In this document: piece by piece, positions 16,655-25,473 of the stretch
Numbering within the stretch: position 1 is the first letter of the stretch
How the letters are laid out: every line of letters starts with the position of its first letter
Assembly: GCF_014197245.1 (NCBI RefSeq)
Contig: NZ_JACIFF010000003.1
Span: forward strand, 124,001 to 188,000
Source of the DNA: Neolewinella aquimaris
Lineage (GTDB): Bacteria > Bacteroidota > Bacteroidia > Chitinophagales > Saprospiraceae
Direction of reading: 5' to 3'
Length of the DNA stretch: 64,000 bases
Notes under the pieces: model-generated
Told to the model about the DNA's origin: nothing
The model's database searches: none
Seen by the model: the letters and a program-made list of their open reading frames with translations, nothing else
Program-made: the position numbers and the translations under genes

Positions 16655-17656
16655 CTACGTCGCACCAGTTCGTCCCAGTATTTGATCCATTACCCAACTG
16701 GTGTGCAGTGCCGATTTGCCGGTAGACGGATGAGGGATTCCGTCCAACAGTTGCCGTTTCATGTTTTCCACATGGGGTAATTGTACGGTTGCCGGGTTTT
16801 CGATCATACATTGCTCCTGCGCGCCGCCGCCCTCCAGGAATAGCGGTTGGTCTTCGAATACCGGAAAGCTAATTTTTCCGGAACTGCCAAATATCTCCAC
16901 CCGGTCCGTGGCGATGGCGGAGCCGAAGTTCCAGCATCCCATTCCGGTTGCCCCGCTCCCGTGTTGCCAGCAGGCCGTGATGGCGTCTTTTGCAGCGTAG
17001 AGTCCCTGCTGGTTTAGACTGATGCCGTGAACGGTTCGGATGTCGCCGAGGAAGTAAGTAAGTAGATCGAGGCCGTGACTTGCCAGATCATCGAAGTAAC
17101 CTCCCGGGGCTACGGTAGGGTCGGTCCGCCAGTTGTACTCTCCCGAGCGGTCATACTCTCCGGGGGGCTTGTTGAGTTGCCAGCTTACGTGTCGTACCGC
17201 GCCGATGGCTCCCTCGTCCAGCCACCGCTTCACCTGCACGAAACGGGGCAGCGACCGCCGGTAGTAAGCCACGAAGAGGGGGAGGTTCTTTTCCTGGAAT
17301 GCAGTGGTGATCGCACGACTGTCCTCATAACTGGGGGCGAGGGGTTTTTCAATGCAGCAGGGTTTGCCGGCGGCGGCGACTTTGAGTCCGTAATAGCGAT
17401 GTGTATCCGGGGGAGTGGCGATGTAGATGGCATCGATTGCCGGGTCCTGAATCAGTTCATCGGCATCGGAGTAGGTTTTTTTCACCTGGTGCCGGCGGGC
17501 GTAATCCTCTAGCTTCTCCACATCCCGGCGCATCACAGCCGCAAGTTGAAACCCTTCCGTCTGCTGGTAGGCAGGCCCGCTCTTGACCTCGGTAACGTTG
17601 CCACACCCGATGATGCCCCAGTTTACGGGAGCGGAGAAAACGCGGGAGCTGGGCAT
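16655..17656 (-). CDS. Gfo/Idh/MocA family NAD(P)-dependent oxidoreductase
   Basis: A 333-residue protein from ATG 17656; a TTG at 17662 is less likely. The Rossmann fold begins at 'VNWGIIGCGNVTEVK'. The conserved 'CIEKPLAPS' motif holds the catalytic lysine of the EKP signature, and 'PGGYFDDLASHGLDLLTYFLG' carries the family's histidine helix. The C-terminal half is the expected alpha/beta substrate domain. These enzymes oxidise or reduce sugars and inositols; the substrate is not readable. The neighbours (xylanase, GH13, GH92) suggest sugar metabolism. There are 135 bp before the xylanase start, so operon membership is uncertain. Confidence 0.88.
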   Translation of the reverse strand: MPSSRVFSAPVNWGIIGCGNVTEVKSGPAYQQTEGFQLAAVMRRDVEKLEDYARRHQVKKTYSDADELIQDPAIDAIYIATPPDTHRYYGLKVAAAGKPCCIEKPLAPSYEDSRAITTAFQEKNLPLFVAYYRRSLPRFVQVKRWLDEGAIGAVRHVSWQLNKPPGEYDRSGEYNWRTDPTVAPGGYFDDLASHGLDLLTYFLGDIRTVHGISLNQQGLYAAKDAITACWQHGSGATGMGCWNFGSAIATDRVEIFGSSGKISFPVFEDQPLFLEGGGAQEQCMIENPATVQLPHVENMKRQLLDGIPHPSTGKSALHTSWVMDQILGRTGAT

Positions 17657-17697
17657 AGCCAAATGGGTTGGTGATTAACTTCCGAAGCTACGACATA

Positions 17698-17960
17698 GTA
17701 GCGACGGCCTTTAGCCGTCCGGCTGCTTTGTTACGGTTAGTCCAGGCAGCGTGTCGGCTGAAGCGATGTACAAGTAGCGACGGCCTTCAGCCGTCCGGCT
17801 GCTTAAGGCAGTTCATTCAGGCAGCGTGTCGGCTGAAGCGATGTACAAGTAGCGACGGCCTTCAGCCGTCCGGCTGCTTTGTTACGGGTTGTTACTTGCA
17901 GCTTGTCGGCTAAAGCGCGACGCTACTGGTGGCGACGGCCTTCAGCCGTCCGGCTGCTTA
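17698..17960. repeat. Tandem array of repeat family B, 3.4 copies of ~76 bp
   Basis: The unit starts gtagcgacggccttcagcc and begins at 17698, 17774, 17849 and 17929 (spacings 76, 75 and 80). Each unit ends with '...gcagcgtgtcggctgaagcg', a degenerate inverted version of the palindrome. The array fills the 301-bp gap between the Gfo/Idh/MocA gene and the GH13 gene, whose stop TAA (17960-17958, minus) touches the final copy. Units are nearly identical to each other throughout, unlike CRISPR repeats and spacers, and no cas gene is present. Confidence 0.8.
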
Positions 17961-19598
17961 ATCTCGTACCTCCTTCAACCGGAACCACCGGTACCCCAGT
18001 GAGCCTAGCCGCACCAAGTGGGTGCCGTCTTTTTCCGGGGCGAGCGCCACGACCTCCCGGAGATCGATCAGACGGCACGCGGTTTCCGGTTTCTTCTTCA
18101 GCTCCACGACCAGCGGCTCGTCGCTCAGGTTGTGCAAGATCAGGACGATCTTCCCCCGGAAGCGGTAGCGAATGCCGAGAACGGCGGGCTGACCGGTATC
18201 CACAAGTTCCCACTCGCCATAGCCGATCTCGGGGCATTCCTTGCGCAGGCGCACCATTCGCTTGGTCCAGTTGAGGAGGCTGTCGTCGCGGCGCATCTGC
18301 TCCTCGACATTGAGCAGGCGAAAGGCGTAGGGTCCCTTATCAATGAGAGGATGCACCAGATCTTTGGTGGACGCGGAACTAAAGCCAGCATTGCTGTCCT
18401 CGCTCCACTGCATCGGAGTGCGCACGGCATCGCGTTCCTTGAGACTCAGGTCGTCGCCCATTCCGAGTTCATCGCCGTAGCGCATCACCGGCGTGCCGGG
18501 CAGACTGAACATCAGGCTATAGGCTAGCTCGATCTGCGGCCGGTCGCTGAGCATCGGGGCCAGACGGCGGCGGATGCCCCGGTCGTAGAGCTGCATTTCT
18601 TTTTTCGGTCCGAAGTGCTCGAATACGAGTTGCCGTTGTTCTTCGGAAAGTCGGCCCAGATCGAGCTCATCGTGGTTGCGTAAAAAGTGGCCCCACTGTG
18701 CCATGGGTAGGTCCATTCGGGTCTGTTCGAGAGCCTTGCGCAGCGGACCGGTATCCTTACTGGCCAGGGCGTGGAAAAGGAACTGGTTGACGTAAAAGTT
18801 GAACATCATGTGCAGTCCGCCACCATCGCCGAAGTATTTTTTAGCCTGCTTCGGATCCACGTTGGCCTCCCCCAGCAGGACGGCGTCGCCGCGCCGCCAC
18901 GAAAGAAACTGGCGGAGGTCTTCGAGTATCTCAAACCGGATCTTGACGTTATCCAGGCCACCCGGTACCTGAGTTTCCAGTACGAAGGGTACGGCATCTA
19001 CCCGGAAACCAGCCACCCCGAGCGAGAGGTAGTACCCTACTACCCGGTGCAGTTCTTCGCGTACGGCCGGATTGCCCATGTTCAAGTCGGGCTGGAACTC
19101 GTAAAAGCGGTGGAAGTAGTACTTCTGGGCCTTACGGTCGTAAGTCCAGGTGCGTTCCTGCACGCCGGGAAAGATGATGCCCTCCTCGGCATCCTCCGGC
19201 TTCTCCTTGCTCCAGACGTACCAGTCGTGGTAGGGGTTGTCCTCCCCCTGCCGGGCCTGCTGAAACCAGGGATGCTGGTCGCTGGTGTGATTGATGACCA
19301 GGTCGATGATGACCTTCATGCCCCGGTCGTTGGCCAGGTGCATGAATTCCGCGAAGTCTCCGCCGCTGCCGTGGCGTGGATCTACCCCGTAGTAGTCGCT
19401 GATGTCGTAGCCGTTATCCCGGTTGGGGGTGGGCTGAAAGGGGGCGAGCCAGATCACGTCCACGCCTAGCCCGTGGAGGTAGTCGAGTCGCTCGCTAAGG
19501 CCGCGGAAGTCTCCCACCCCGTCGCCGTTTCCGTCCATGAAGGTTTCAAGGTCGAGGCTGTAGATGATGGCGTTTTTGTACCAGTAGTCGTCGATCAT
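17958..19598 (-). CDS. GH13 trehalose-synthase-like alpha-glucan enzyme
   Basis: A 546-residue GH13 enzyme from ATG 19598 ('MIDDYWYKNAIIYSLDLETFMD'); ATG 19646 would add 16 residues without homologous look. The catalytic set is intact: nucleophile Asp201 in 'GFRVDAVPF', acid Glu244 in 'VLLGEANVD' and Asp310 in 'LRNHDELDL'. 'MQLYDRGIRRRLAPML' and 'RDAVRTPMQW' are typical of trehalose synthase (maltose/trehalose interconversion) and close glucosidases. There is no signal peptide, so it acts in the cytoplasm. It is divergent from an LLM oxidoreductase 97 bp away; I recall such genes beside trehalose synthases elsewhere. The stop touches the repeat array. Confidence 0.87.
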   Translation of the reverse strand: MIDDYWYKNAIIYSLDLETFMDGNGDGVGDFRGLSERLDYLHGLGVDVIWLAPFQPTPNRDNGYDISDYYGVDPRHGSGGDFAEFMHLANDRGMKVIIDLVINHTSDQHPWFQQARQGEDNPYHDWYVWSKEKPEDAEEGIIFPGVQERTWTYDRKAQKYYFHRFYEFQPDLNMGNPAVREELHRVVGYYLSLGVAGFRVDAVPFVLETQVPGGLDNVKIRFEILEDLRQFLSWRRGDAVLLGEANVDPKQAKKYFGDGGGLHMMFNFYVNQFLFHALASKDTGPLRKALEQTRMDLPMAQWGHFLRNHDELDLGRLSEEQRQLVFEHFGPKKEMQLYDRGIRRRLAPMLSDRPQIELAYSLMFSLPGTPVMRYGDELGMGDDLSLKERDAVRTPMQWSEDSNAGFSSASTKDLVHPLIDKGPYAFRLLNVEEQMRRDDSLLNWTKRMVRLRKECPEIGYGEWELVDTGQPAVLGIRYRFRGKIVLILHNLSDEPLVVELKKKPETACRLIDLREVVALAPEKDGTHLVRLGSLGYRWFRLKEVRD

Positions 19599-19695
19599 GG
19601 TCCTGTAACGAAGTTGGGCCGGTGTGGTGCACTGGGTGGTGGACATATATAAACATCCGGCACGCAATAACGATTTAACGAGCAAATACCGACCC

Positions 19696-20655
19696 ATGCC
19701 CACCTTTGGCTACCAGATTTCCCACGAACAGTTTACGCCCCGCCGGTTGCTTGACCTGGCCAAACAAGCGGAACGTGCCGGATTTGGGGAGCTGGCGAGC
19801 TCCGATCACCTGTTTCCGTGGAGCAATGCGCAGGGGCAGTCCGGCTACGTCTGGAGCTGGCTCGGTTCTGCCCTGGAGGCTACCGGTCTTCCCTGCGGCG
19901 TGGTCAATTGTCCCTACGAACGCTACCACCCGGTCGTCATCGCCCAGGCGGTGGCCACCCTTTGCCAGATGTACCCCGGTCGCTTTTGGCCGTGCTTCGG
20001 CAGCGGAGAATTTTTGAACGAGCACATCACCGGCAACCACTGGCCCGAAAAAGCCGCCCGCAACCGCAAGTTGGCCGAGGCCGTGTCGATCATGAAGCGG
20101 CTCTGGGCCGGAGAGCGCTTCACCCACCGCGGCGAGTTCATCACCGCCGAAGAGGTGCGCCTGTTCACCCTGCCCGAGGAGACGCCACTGGCCGTCGGTG
20201 CCGCCATCACCGCCCGCACCGCGGCCGAGATCGCTCCCTGGGCCGATGCGCTCTACACCGTATGGAAGCCCCACAACAAGCTCGACGACGTCATCGATGC
20301 CTTTCGCAGCAACGGCGGCGAGGGCAAACCGCTCTACCTGAAGGTAGACCTCAGCGTGGCCCCTACGATGGAAGAAGCCCGCCGACTGGCCCACGAACAG
20401 TGGCGAACCAACATCGGTACGGGATCGGTGCACGGAGAACTGCGCACACCGGAGCAGTTCGAAGCCGCCAGCCAGTTTATCGGAGAGGAGGAGGTCGCAG
20501 CTTCGATCCGCATGACCCTCGACCCCGAGGAACACGTGGAGCTCATCAAGAAAGACTTAGCCCTCGGCTTCGATAAGATCATCTTTCACAACGTTGGCCT
20601 GAATCAGGAGTACTTCTTTGACTTTTTCGGAAAGGAGGTGCTGCCGCGGCTGTAG
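19696..20655 (+). CDS. Luciferase-like (LLM) FMN-dependent oxidoreductase, TIGR03885-like
   Basis: A 319-residue protein starting at ATG 19696 ('MPTFGYQISHEQFTPRRLLDLAKQAERAGF'). The bacterial luciferase-like barrel is evident: 'ELASSDHLFPW', 'CPYERYHPVVIAQAVATLCQMYPGRFWPCFGSGEFLNEHITG', 'RNRKLAEAVSIMKRLWAGE' and 'LYTVWKPHNKLDDVIDAF'. This resembles the F420-dependent glucose-6-phosphate dehydrogenase group, but in organisms without F420, where FMN is presumed. The substrate is unknown. The long untranslated-looking frame upstream (from 19624) overlaps the GH13 leader. The divergent pairing with a trehalose-synthase-like gene suggests a link to sugar or osmolyte chemistry (inference). Confidence 0.82.
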   Translation: MPTFGYQISHEQFTPRRLLDLAKQAERAGFGELASSDHLFPWSNAQGQSGYVWSWLGSALEATGLPCGVVNCPYERYHPVVIAQAVATLCQMYPGRFWPCFGSGEFLNEHITGNHWPEKAARNRKLAEAVSIMKRLWAGERFTHRGEFITAEEVRLFTLPEETPLAVGAAITARTAAEIAPWADALYTVWKPHNKLDDVIDAFRSNGGEGKPLYLKVDLSVAPTMEEARRLAHEQWRTNIGTGSVHGELRTPEQFEAASQFIGEEEVAASIRMTLDPEEHVELIKKDLALGFDKIIFHNVGLNQEYFFDFFGKEVLPRL

Positions 20656-20671
20656 CGTATGGACCAAATCA

Positions 20672-21388
20672 TTAAAAGTCTGAGCGCTCTTGATGATCGG
20701 CAAGGTAGTTTTTAATCGAATTTAATATATCATCAAACCGACCGGGCAACTCCATTAATAAATCCAAATCCCCTTTCCAGTAGCTTGGGCTTGCCGAAGT
20801 TACGGGCAGCATTTCGGACAATTTTGCGTATCGTATCGTTTCGCTGTATACTATATCTTCGACGCTTATCCATCCGTATTTATACCCAAACTTTGGTGCG
20901 ATAAACTCCACTTTGACCTTCTGGTCTTTGACGTATGCATTAAGTATAAAGTGACACCGTACTTCTATGGGGTCGTTCCTCCTGAATAGTTTTCGCGCAT
21001 CTTTGAACTTATTCATAATAATAGACCCTGAAACTATAAGTCTGCCCGATTCAACATCTTCGTATAGTGTACCATCCCGTTCGAACGACCCGAAGTTCAT
21101 AGCAGACCATTCCCTCAATGCATTGAAGTTCGTTTTCTTTGGTAGCCCCGTTATCAGGGTATCCCCAAAATTAATCTGATTATCCGCCGAAAGGGGTAGT
21201 TTGGGATATCCACCCAAGTCGTTTATTATAATTGAAAATCTATCGGCATTATCCCGGTAGGCGTCGGCATTTATTATATCCTCTTCATACAGGCGAAGGA
21301 GGTTCTTCCGCTCTATTTCTAAGGTTTGTGCCCGTGAGAAGGAATTTACGGCTAGAATTAAACTTGCAATAGCAACTAAGTAGTTCAC
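20672..21388 (-). CDS. Exported hypothetical protein, AT-rich, DUF4468-like
   Basis: A 238-residue protein beginning with GTG 21388 and a signal peptide (NYLVAIASLILAVNSFSRAQ). The middle ('NFNALREWSAMNFGSFERD', 'ESGRLIVSGSIIMNKF', 'EVRCHFILNAYVKDQKVKVEF') looks like the DUF4468/TBP-like fold found in many secreted Bacteroidota proteins: a short alpha/beta domain with unknown function. Codon use is clearly AT-richer than all neighbours (many AAA, ATT and TTT codons), which points to recent acquisition. It is convergent with the LLM gene (17 bp between the stops). No partner gene is recognised. Confidence 0.65.
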   Translation of the reverse strand: MNYLVAIASLILAVNSFSRAQTLEIERKNLLRLYEEDIINADAYRDNADRFSIIINDLGGYPKLPLSADNQINFGDTLITGLPKKTNFNALREWSAMNFGSFERDGTLYEDVESGRLIVSGSIIMNKFKDARKLFRRNDPIEVRCHFILNAYVKDQKVKVEFIAPKFGYKYGWISVEDIVYSETIRYAKLSEMLPVTSASPSYWKGDLDLLMELPGRFDDILNSIKNYLADHQERSDF

Positions 21389-21490
21389 GAGCGATCTGTT
21401 TCCGCTAGTATAGGCCCTTCGTAATACTACAGATGTTATTTCTGGATATATAACAGAAGGTTAAAACTAATTAACAGTGCGCTAACTACC

Positions 21491-21504
21491 TTAGTCGGCC
21501 AACG
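21491..21504. repeat. Fragment of repeat family A
   Basis: ttagtcggccaacg within the 181-bp gap 21389-21569 is a degenerate CGTCGGCCGACG element. The remaining gap is AT-rich near 21420-21480 and holds no gene. Confidence 0.4.
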
Positions 21505-21569
21505 ACGCCTCGCTGCTTCCACATCAACCCTGCACCCGCGCCCCCGCCTACGGTATATTTTTGGTTTCC

Positions 21570-23555
21570 TTACGGCACTGAAATCCCTGGACCCAAATGC
21601 TCCCCCCGCTTTATCGCTACGCGAAGCTCACCTTCCGCCTGCAACTCCCGCAGATCGATGTAGGTGCCTCCTTCCTCAACCTCGAATGCCCGGACTACCT
21701 CTCCCTGCAATAGCACGGCCAGCATATCCCCCTCCCGGTAACCACCCCGCCACCGGATCACGTGAGGGGTGATGCGTTCCACTTCGGGTGTGGGGAAGCG
21801 AAGAATGACATGCACGCCGGTGCGGGTCGACCGCAATTCCATCAGCTTAGCCGGTACCTCGCGGTAGCCCAGTTCGCCGGCATTGGAAAGCTCAACCAGA
21901 TAGGTGCCTGCGTTGACCCGAAAGGAAAACTGGCCGTTATCGGCGCTCGTCGCGGTTTCAACCACCTTGTAGGTCTCGGTACGTACGACAATCGTTACTC
22001 CACCCGCCGGTACGAACGCCCGGGAGGCAAAGTCCTTCAGACCGGTTATCCCCTTGATGGTGACCATTGCCTCCGCGGGCCGAACGCTTGCCTTCACGGG
22101 GAATACTGCATCACCCGCAACTACCGCCTGAAGGGGGATCTTGAGGAGGGGTACCGGCTCGTCCCAGTCGTAGGTGATGTTCCAGGGCAAATGAGCCCGT
22201 ACCAGCGCCCGGCCCCCGGGGAAGCTGGCGGCAGTGGTGTCAAACGTGAAACCACCGTCCTGTCCGCTGATCGTCTCGCTGACAACCTCCTCGTCCCGGT
22301 CGAGCAACTGGACTACAGTGCCGGGAATCACTTTACGCTCGCCAGGCAGCATAATGACACCGACGATGGGGGGAAGGGGTTTTGGATGAAACACGTAGGC
22401 GTCGTCGCTTTCCGTGAGGGACGGCTGATCGAGGAAAAGACGCCGGGAATACGGAGCATACCGCTCCGCTTCGGGCGTAATGGTTAGGGTAGCGATTTGC
22501 CCCATGAGGGTACCGCTAAAGGCGAGTCTGCCGTTAGCTGAAGAGGTGGCCTCGAGCGCGTTTCCAAATGCGTCGCTCAGGGTAGCGAAGGCGCGTATGC
22601 CGCTTTCGTTTTCATCCTGCACAATGCACGCGTAGGCGTATTCTCCTTCCCGAATTCCTGGAAATCCATGACCGGGCAGGTACCCCACGCGGCGGTCCGC
22701 TTGCTGTCCCTTACAGAGCACGGGAATGGGGTCAAATACCTGCTCCTTACTCGGAAGCAGCTGATCGTAGATCGATAGGGGCAGGTTGCCGTGCTTGATA
22801 AAGTGACTGTGGTAATAATGCTTTACCGGCTCGAAGTAGAACGTCTGCTCGTTGGCATGGTCGTCGCCCGGGTGGCTGCCCCGGTGGTCGATGATGATCA
22901 GATCGCTGGTTTTCGGATCCAGGTACTTCCCACTCGGTAAGCTGTAGTTGGTGGTTGACAGCCGAGCCAGCAGCCGGGCCCTGGATTCACTGTGATTGGT
23001 CACCTTCATAATGGCCCGCGCTTTTTCCCCGTGATTGACGAAGGCCGAAAGCAGTTTGGTGGAAAAGGAAAGGGGTTTCTGCACCTCGATGGCCAGGGAA
23101 TTGGAAATGGACGGAGCCTTCGTAACCACGGTGTCGCCCGTAGGCCACCACGACAGGTCTTCCTCGCCGGTCGGAGTAGCCCGCAGGTAATAAAACTTCT
23201 TGCCGTGGCTGATGGTCTGCCCCACCAGCCGGATCGTAACCCGCTCCTTCGGCGCCTGACCGCTGACCTCCTTGGTCTTCAACACCCCGTGTCCTTCCTC
23301 AACGATCTCGAGTTTGATTTTGCCCTCTCCCGCACTTACTTCACCGTAGGAAACCTCGACGTGCCCCGTAATAATGAAGCGATCGCCGACGTAAATGGTG
23401 CCGGCCGTAGCCATCGAGAGGGAGATGGAGCCGATGGTAACGGTGCTACTCGGAAGGGTGGCAACGGTGGTGCCCGTACTGACGACGATGCCGCCAATGG
23501 CAATGAGTTCGGAAACGCCTTTGGCCCCGAGGCCGGCAAGTAGTGGAGCGGGCAT
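21570..23555 (-). CDS. Large orphan protein with carboxypeptidase-regulatory-like repeats
   Basis: A 661-residue protein from ATG 23555 (a TTG at 23600 is the alternative). I do not recognise the family. There is no standard signal peptide; instead residues ~3-60 are a glycine/alanine-rich hydrophobic stretch ('PLLAGLGAKGVSELIAIGGI', 'GSISLSMATAGTIYVG'). Residues ~60-330 are beta-rich and contain a histidine-rich piece ('IIIDHRGSHPGDDHANEQTFYF', 'VKHYYHSHFIKHGNLPL'). From ~400 there are at least two carboxypeptidase-regulatory/prealbumin-like folds ('IPGTVVQLLDRDEEVVSETISGQDGGFTF', 'VVETATSADNGQFSFRVNAGTYLVEL'). It lies beside the AT-rich gene but is itself GC-rich. It could be a surface or secreted structural protein or an effector; unresolved. 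Confidence 0.7.
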   Translation of the reverse strand: MPAPLLAGLGAKGVSELIAIGGIVVSTGTTVATLPSSTVTIGSISLSMATAGTIYVGDRFIITGHVEVSYGEVSAGEGKIKLEIVEEGHGVLKTKEVSGQAPKERVTIRLVGQTISHGKKFYYLRATPTGEEDLSWWPTGDTVVTKAPSISNSLAIEVQKPLSFSTKLLSAFVNHGEKARAIMKVTNHSESRARLLARLSTTNYSLPSGKYLDPKTSDLIIIDHRGSHPGDDHANEQTFYFEPVKHYYHSHFIKHGNLPLSIYDQLLPSKEQVFDPIPVLCKGQQADRRVGYLPGHGFPGIREGEYAYACIVQDENESGIRAFATLSDAFGNALEATSSANGRLAFSGTLMGQIATLTITPEAERYAPYSRRLFLDQPSLTESDDAYVFHPKPLPPIVGVIMLPGERKVIPGTVVQLLDRDEEVVSETISGQDGGFTFDTTAASFPGGRALVRAHLPWNITYDWDEPVPLLKIPLQAVVAGDAVFPVKASVRPAEAMVTIKGITGLKDFASRAFVPAGGVTIVVRTETYKVVETATSADNGQFSFRVNAGTYLVELSNAGELGYREVPAKLMELRSTRTGVHVILRFPTPEVERITPHVIRWRGGYREGDMLAVLLQGEVVRAFEVEEGGTYIDLRELQAEGELRVAIKRGEHLGPGISVP

Positions 23556-23646
23556 CTTTGCGTGCTGTTCTAAGTGAGTAAATTCCGGGTAAGGCGTCAA
23601 TGGAATTTACGGGTTCAAACACGTAAAGTCAAGGGGGCGGGCAATT

Positions 23647-23982
23647 CTACTTTTTCTTCAACCCGGAAGCGTGCGCGATATCGATCGATTTCCTGGCCCA
23701 ACGTACCAGCGTAGGCCGATCCTCGAGTACCTCCGCGGGTACTTCGTAGTAGGGCATGACCTGCTTTTTAGACGCCGACCGGAGGGGCTCCATTCCCCGT
23801 TCGAGAAAGTCTTGCTTATTGGTTTCGTCGACCTTCAGCCGAAAGGTGTTCTGGCCCACCATGGCAAACATCTTCCCCGCCTGGAAGAAGCCGTATCCAC
23901 CAAACATCTTCTTCCCCCGGATCTCGTCAATCTCGGAAAGTTGATCGTATAAATAGGCAATGTAGTCTTCGGAAACGGCCAT
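23647..23982 (-). CDS. TfoX N-terminal domain protein
   Basis: A 111-residue protein from ATG 23982 ('MAVSEDYIAYLYDQLSEI'); ATG 24015 would add 11 residues. The TfoX_N signature is plain: 'IRGKKMFGGYGFFQAGKMFAMV', 'NTFRLKVDETNKQDF', 'MPYYEVPAEVLED' and a C-terminal 'LVRWARKSIDIA'. In gammaproteobacteria the N-domain belongs to the competence regulator TfoX/Sxy, but short standalone versions are widespread and uncharacterised. It lacks the C-terminal helix-hairpin-helix-like domain. It lies 58 bp downstream of purA on the same strand. Confidence 0.85.
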   Translation of the reverse strand: MAVSEDYIAYLYDQLSEIDEIRGKKMFGGYGFFQAGKMFAMVGQNTFRLKVDETNKQDFLERGMEPLRSASKKQVMPYYEVPAEVLEDRPTLVRWARKSIDIAHASGLKKK

Positions 23983-24040
23983 GAAAGGTGCGTAGCTTTT
24001 TACTAAGCTAAGCATTTCCAGGCGGGGACGCGGGAGCAGG

Positions 24041-25312
24041 CTACTTCCGCAACACCAATTCCTCCCGGTCCGGACCCGTCGACACCATGGTCACCGGTAC
24101 GCCCAGCTTATTCTCCAGAAACATCACGTAGTTGACGCAGGCTTCCGGTAGCTCGCTTTCGGTTTTGGTCCCGGACAGGTCCGAGTTCCAACCATCGATA
24201 TCGGTGTATACGGCCTCGTAATTTTCGTGCACCAGGTCGAAGGGCAACTCGCGGCTGATTTCTCCCTCCACGCGGTACGCATCGGCGGCCCGAATGGTCT
24301 CGAATTTGTTGAGGACGTCGACCTTGGTGACCACCAGCTGAGTTACGCCGCTGAGCATGATCGTGTAGCGAAGCTGGACCAGGTCGATCCAGCCGCAGCG
24401 GCGGGGCCGACCGGTGGTAGCACCGAACTCGGCACCCTCTTTCCGCAGAAACTCTCCGGTTCCGTCGTGCAACTCGGTCGGGAAGGGGCCGCCGCCGACG
24501 CGGGTACAGTACGCCTTCGTGATGCCGATCACCTCTCCGATCTTCTGCGGGGCTACGCCCAGGCCGGTGCAGACGCCGGCGGTGATCGTGTTGGACGAGG
24601 TAACGTAGGGGTAGGTGCCGAAATCAATATCGAGCATACTTCCCTGAGCTCCCTCGGCGAGAATTTTCTTGCCCGCATCCAAAGCTTCGTTGATGTAGTA
24701 CTCGCCGTCGACGAAGGGAAGTTCCTTAAGCCGGTCCACGGCTTCGAACCAGGCCTTTTCCTCGCCCGCGAGATCGAACTCAATGTAGGGGTACAGTCCC
24801 ACCAGTTGGAGATGCTTTTCTTTAAGACGTTTGTACCGATCCTGAAAGTCGGGGGCAGTCAAATCCCCCACGCGCATGCCGTTTCGGCCGGTTTTATCCA
24901 TGTACGTCGGTCCGATTCCCTTCAGGGTGGAGCCGATTTTCCGCTCCCCCTTGGCGTTTTCCCGGGCGGCGTCGAGCAACCGGTGGGTCGGCAGGATCAT
25001 GTGCGCCTTGCGGGCAACGAAGAGCCGGCCGCGGTAGTCGATGCCGGCGGCGTCAAGCTGGTCCAGTTCCTTGGAGAGGGTGATGGGATCGATGACCACG
25101 CCGTTGCCGATCAGGTTATGCTGCTCCCTGCGAAAGATCCCGGAGGGGACGGTGTGCAGCACGAACTTCTTTCCGTCGAAGATGAGGGTATGTCCCGCAT
25201 TGGGGCCGCCCTGGAAACGGGCGATGATGTCATACTGAGGGGCCAGAACATCTACGATCTTCCCCTTGCCTTCATCTCCCCACTGGAGACCTAATAGTAC
25301 GTCTACGGCCAT
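24041..25312 (-). CDS. purA: Adenylosuccinate synthase
   Basis: A 423-residue enzyme from ATG 25312 ('MAVDVLLGLQWGDEGKGKIVD'), the family's standard start; a longer frame to 25399 covers the promoter. It joins IMP and aspartate with GTP to form adenylosuccinate in AMP synthesis. Motifs include the P-loop-like 'GDEGKGK', 'FQGGPNAGHTLIF', 'GSTLKGIGPTYMDKTGRNGMRVGDL', 'EGAQGSMLDIDFGTYPYVTSSN', 'TTGRPRRCGWIDLV' and 'STGPDREE'. Length is normal. Confidence 0.97.
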   Translation of the reverse strand: MAVDVLLGLQWGDEGKGKIVDVLAPQYDIIARFQGGPNAGHTLIFDGKKFVLHTVPSGIFRREQHNLIGNGVVIDPITLSKELDQLDAAGIDYRGRLFVARKAHMILPTHRLLDAARENAKGERKIGSTLKGIGPTYMDKTGRNGMRVGDLTAPDFQDRYKRLKEKHLQLVGLYPYIEFDLAGEEKAWFEAVDRLKELPFVDGEYYINEALDAGKKILAEGAQGSMLDIDFGTYPYVTSSNTITAGVCTGLGVAPQKIGEVIGITKAYCTRVGGGPFPTELHDGTGEFLRKEGAEFGATTGRPRRCGWIDLVQLRYTIMLSGVTQLVVTKVDVLNKFETIRAADAYRVEGEISRELPFDLVHENYEAVYTDIDGWNSDLSGTKTESELPEACVNYVMFLENKLGVPVTMVSTGPDREELVLRK

Positions 25313-25374
25313 TACAACTGCCTTTTGGGGGCACTCCACCGCTTCTTTGCGATGCGCCCGTTTAAAAACGTGGG

Positions 25375-25382
25375 CAAAGGTA
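25375..25382 (-). promoter_or_regulatory. -7 promoter box of purA
   Basis: TACCTTTG on the minus strand matches TAnnTTTG exactly. Transcription would start about 55 nt before ATG 25312, which supports that start over the longer frame. No clear -33 element. Confidence 0.5.
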
Positions 25383-25473
25383 GACCTATTTATCTTCATT
25401 GCACCCGCGACCCCGCCCCGATTGACCGAACATTACGGTGGCAAAACACCCTTACATCAATAAACTTCCCGAA

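Noticed and set aside
17668-17913. 81-codon frame with an internally repeated peptide
   Set aside because: The peptide repeat only mirrors the tandem DNA palindromes; nothing else supports a gene.
17698-17960. Possible CRISPR array
   Set aside because: Units are nearly identical over their full length, so there are no unique spacers, and no cas genes are present.
8302-20655. Polysaccharide utilisation locus
   Set aside because: Glycoside hydrolases are present, but there is no SusC/SusD pair or dedicated regulator, and the genes are separated by unrelated ones.
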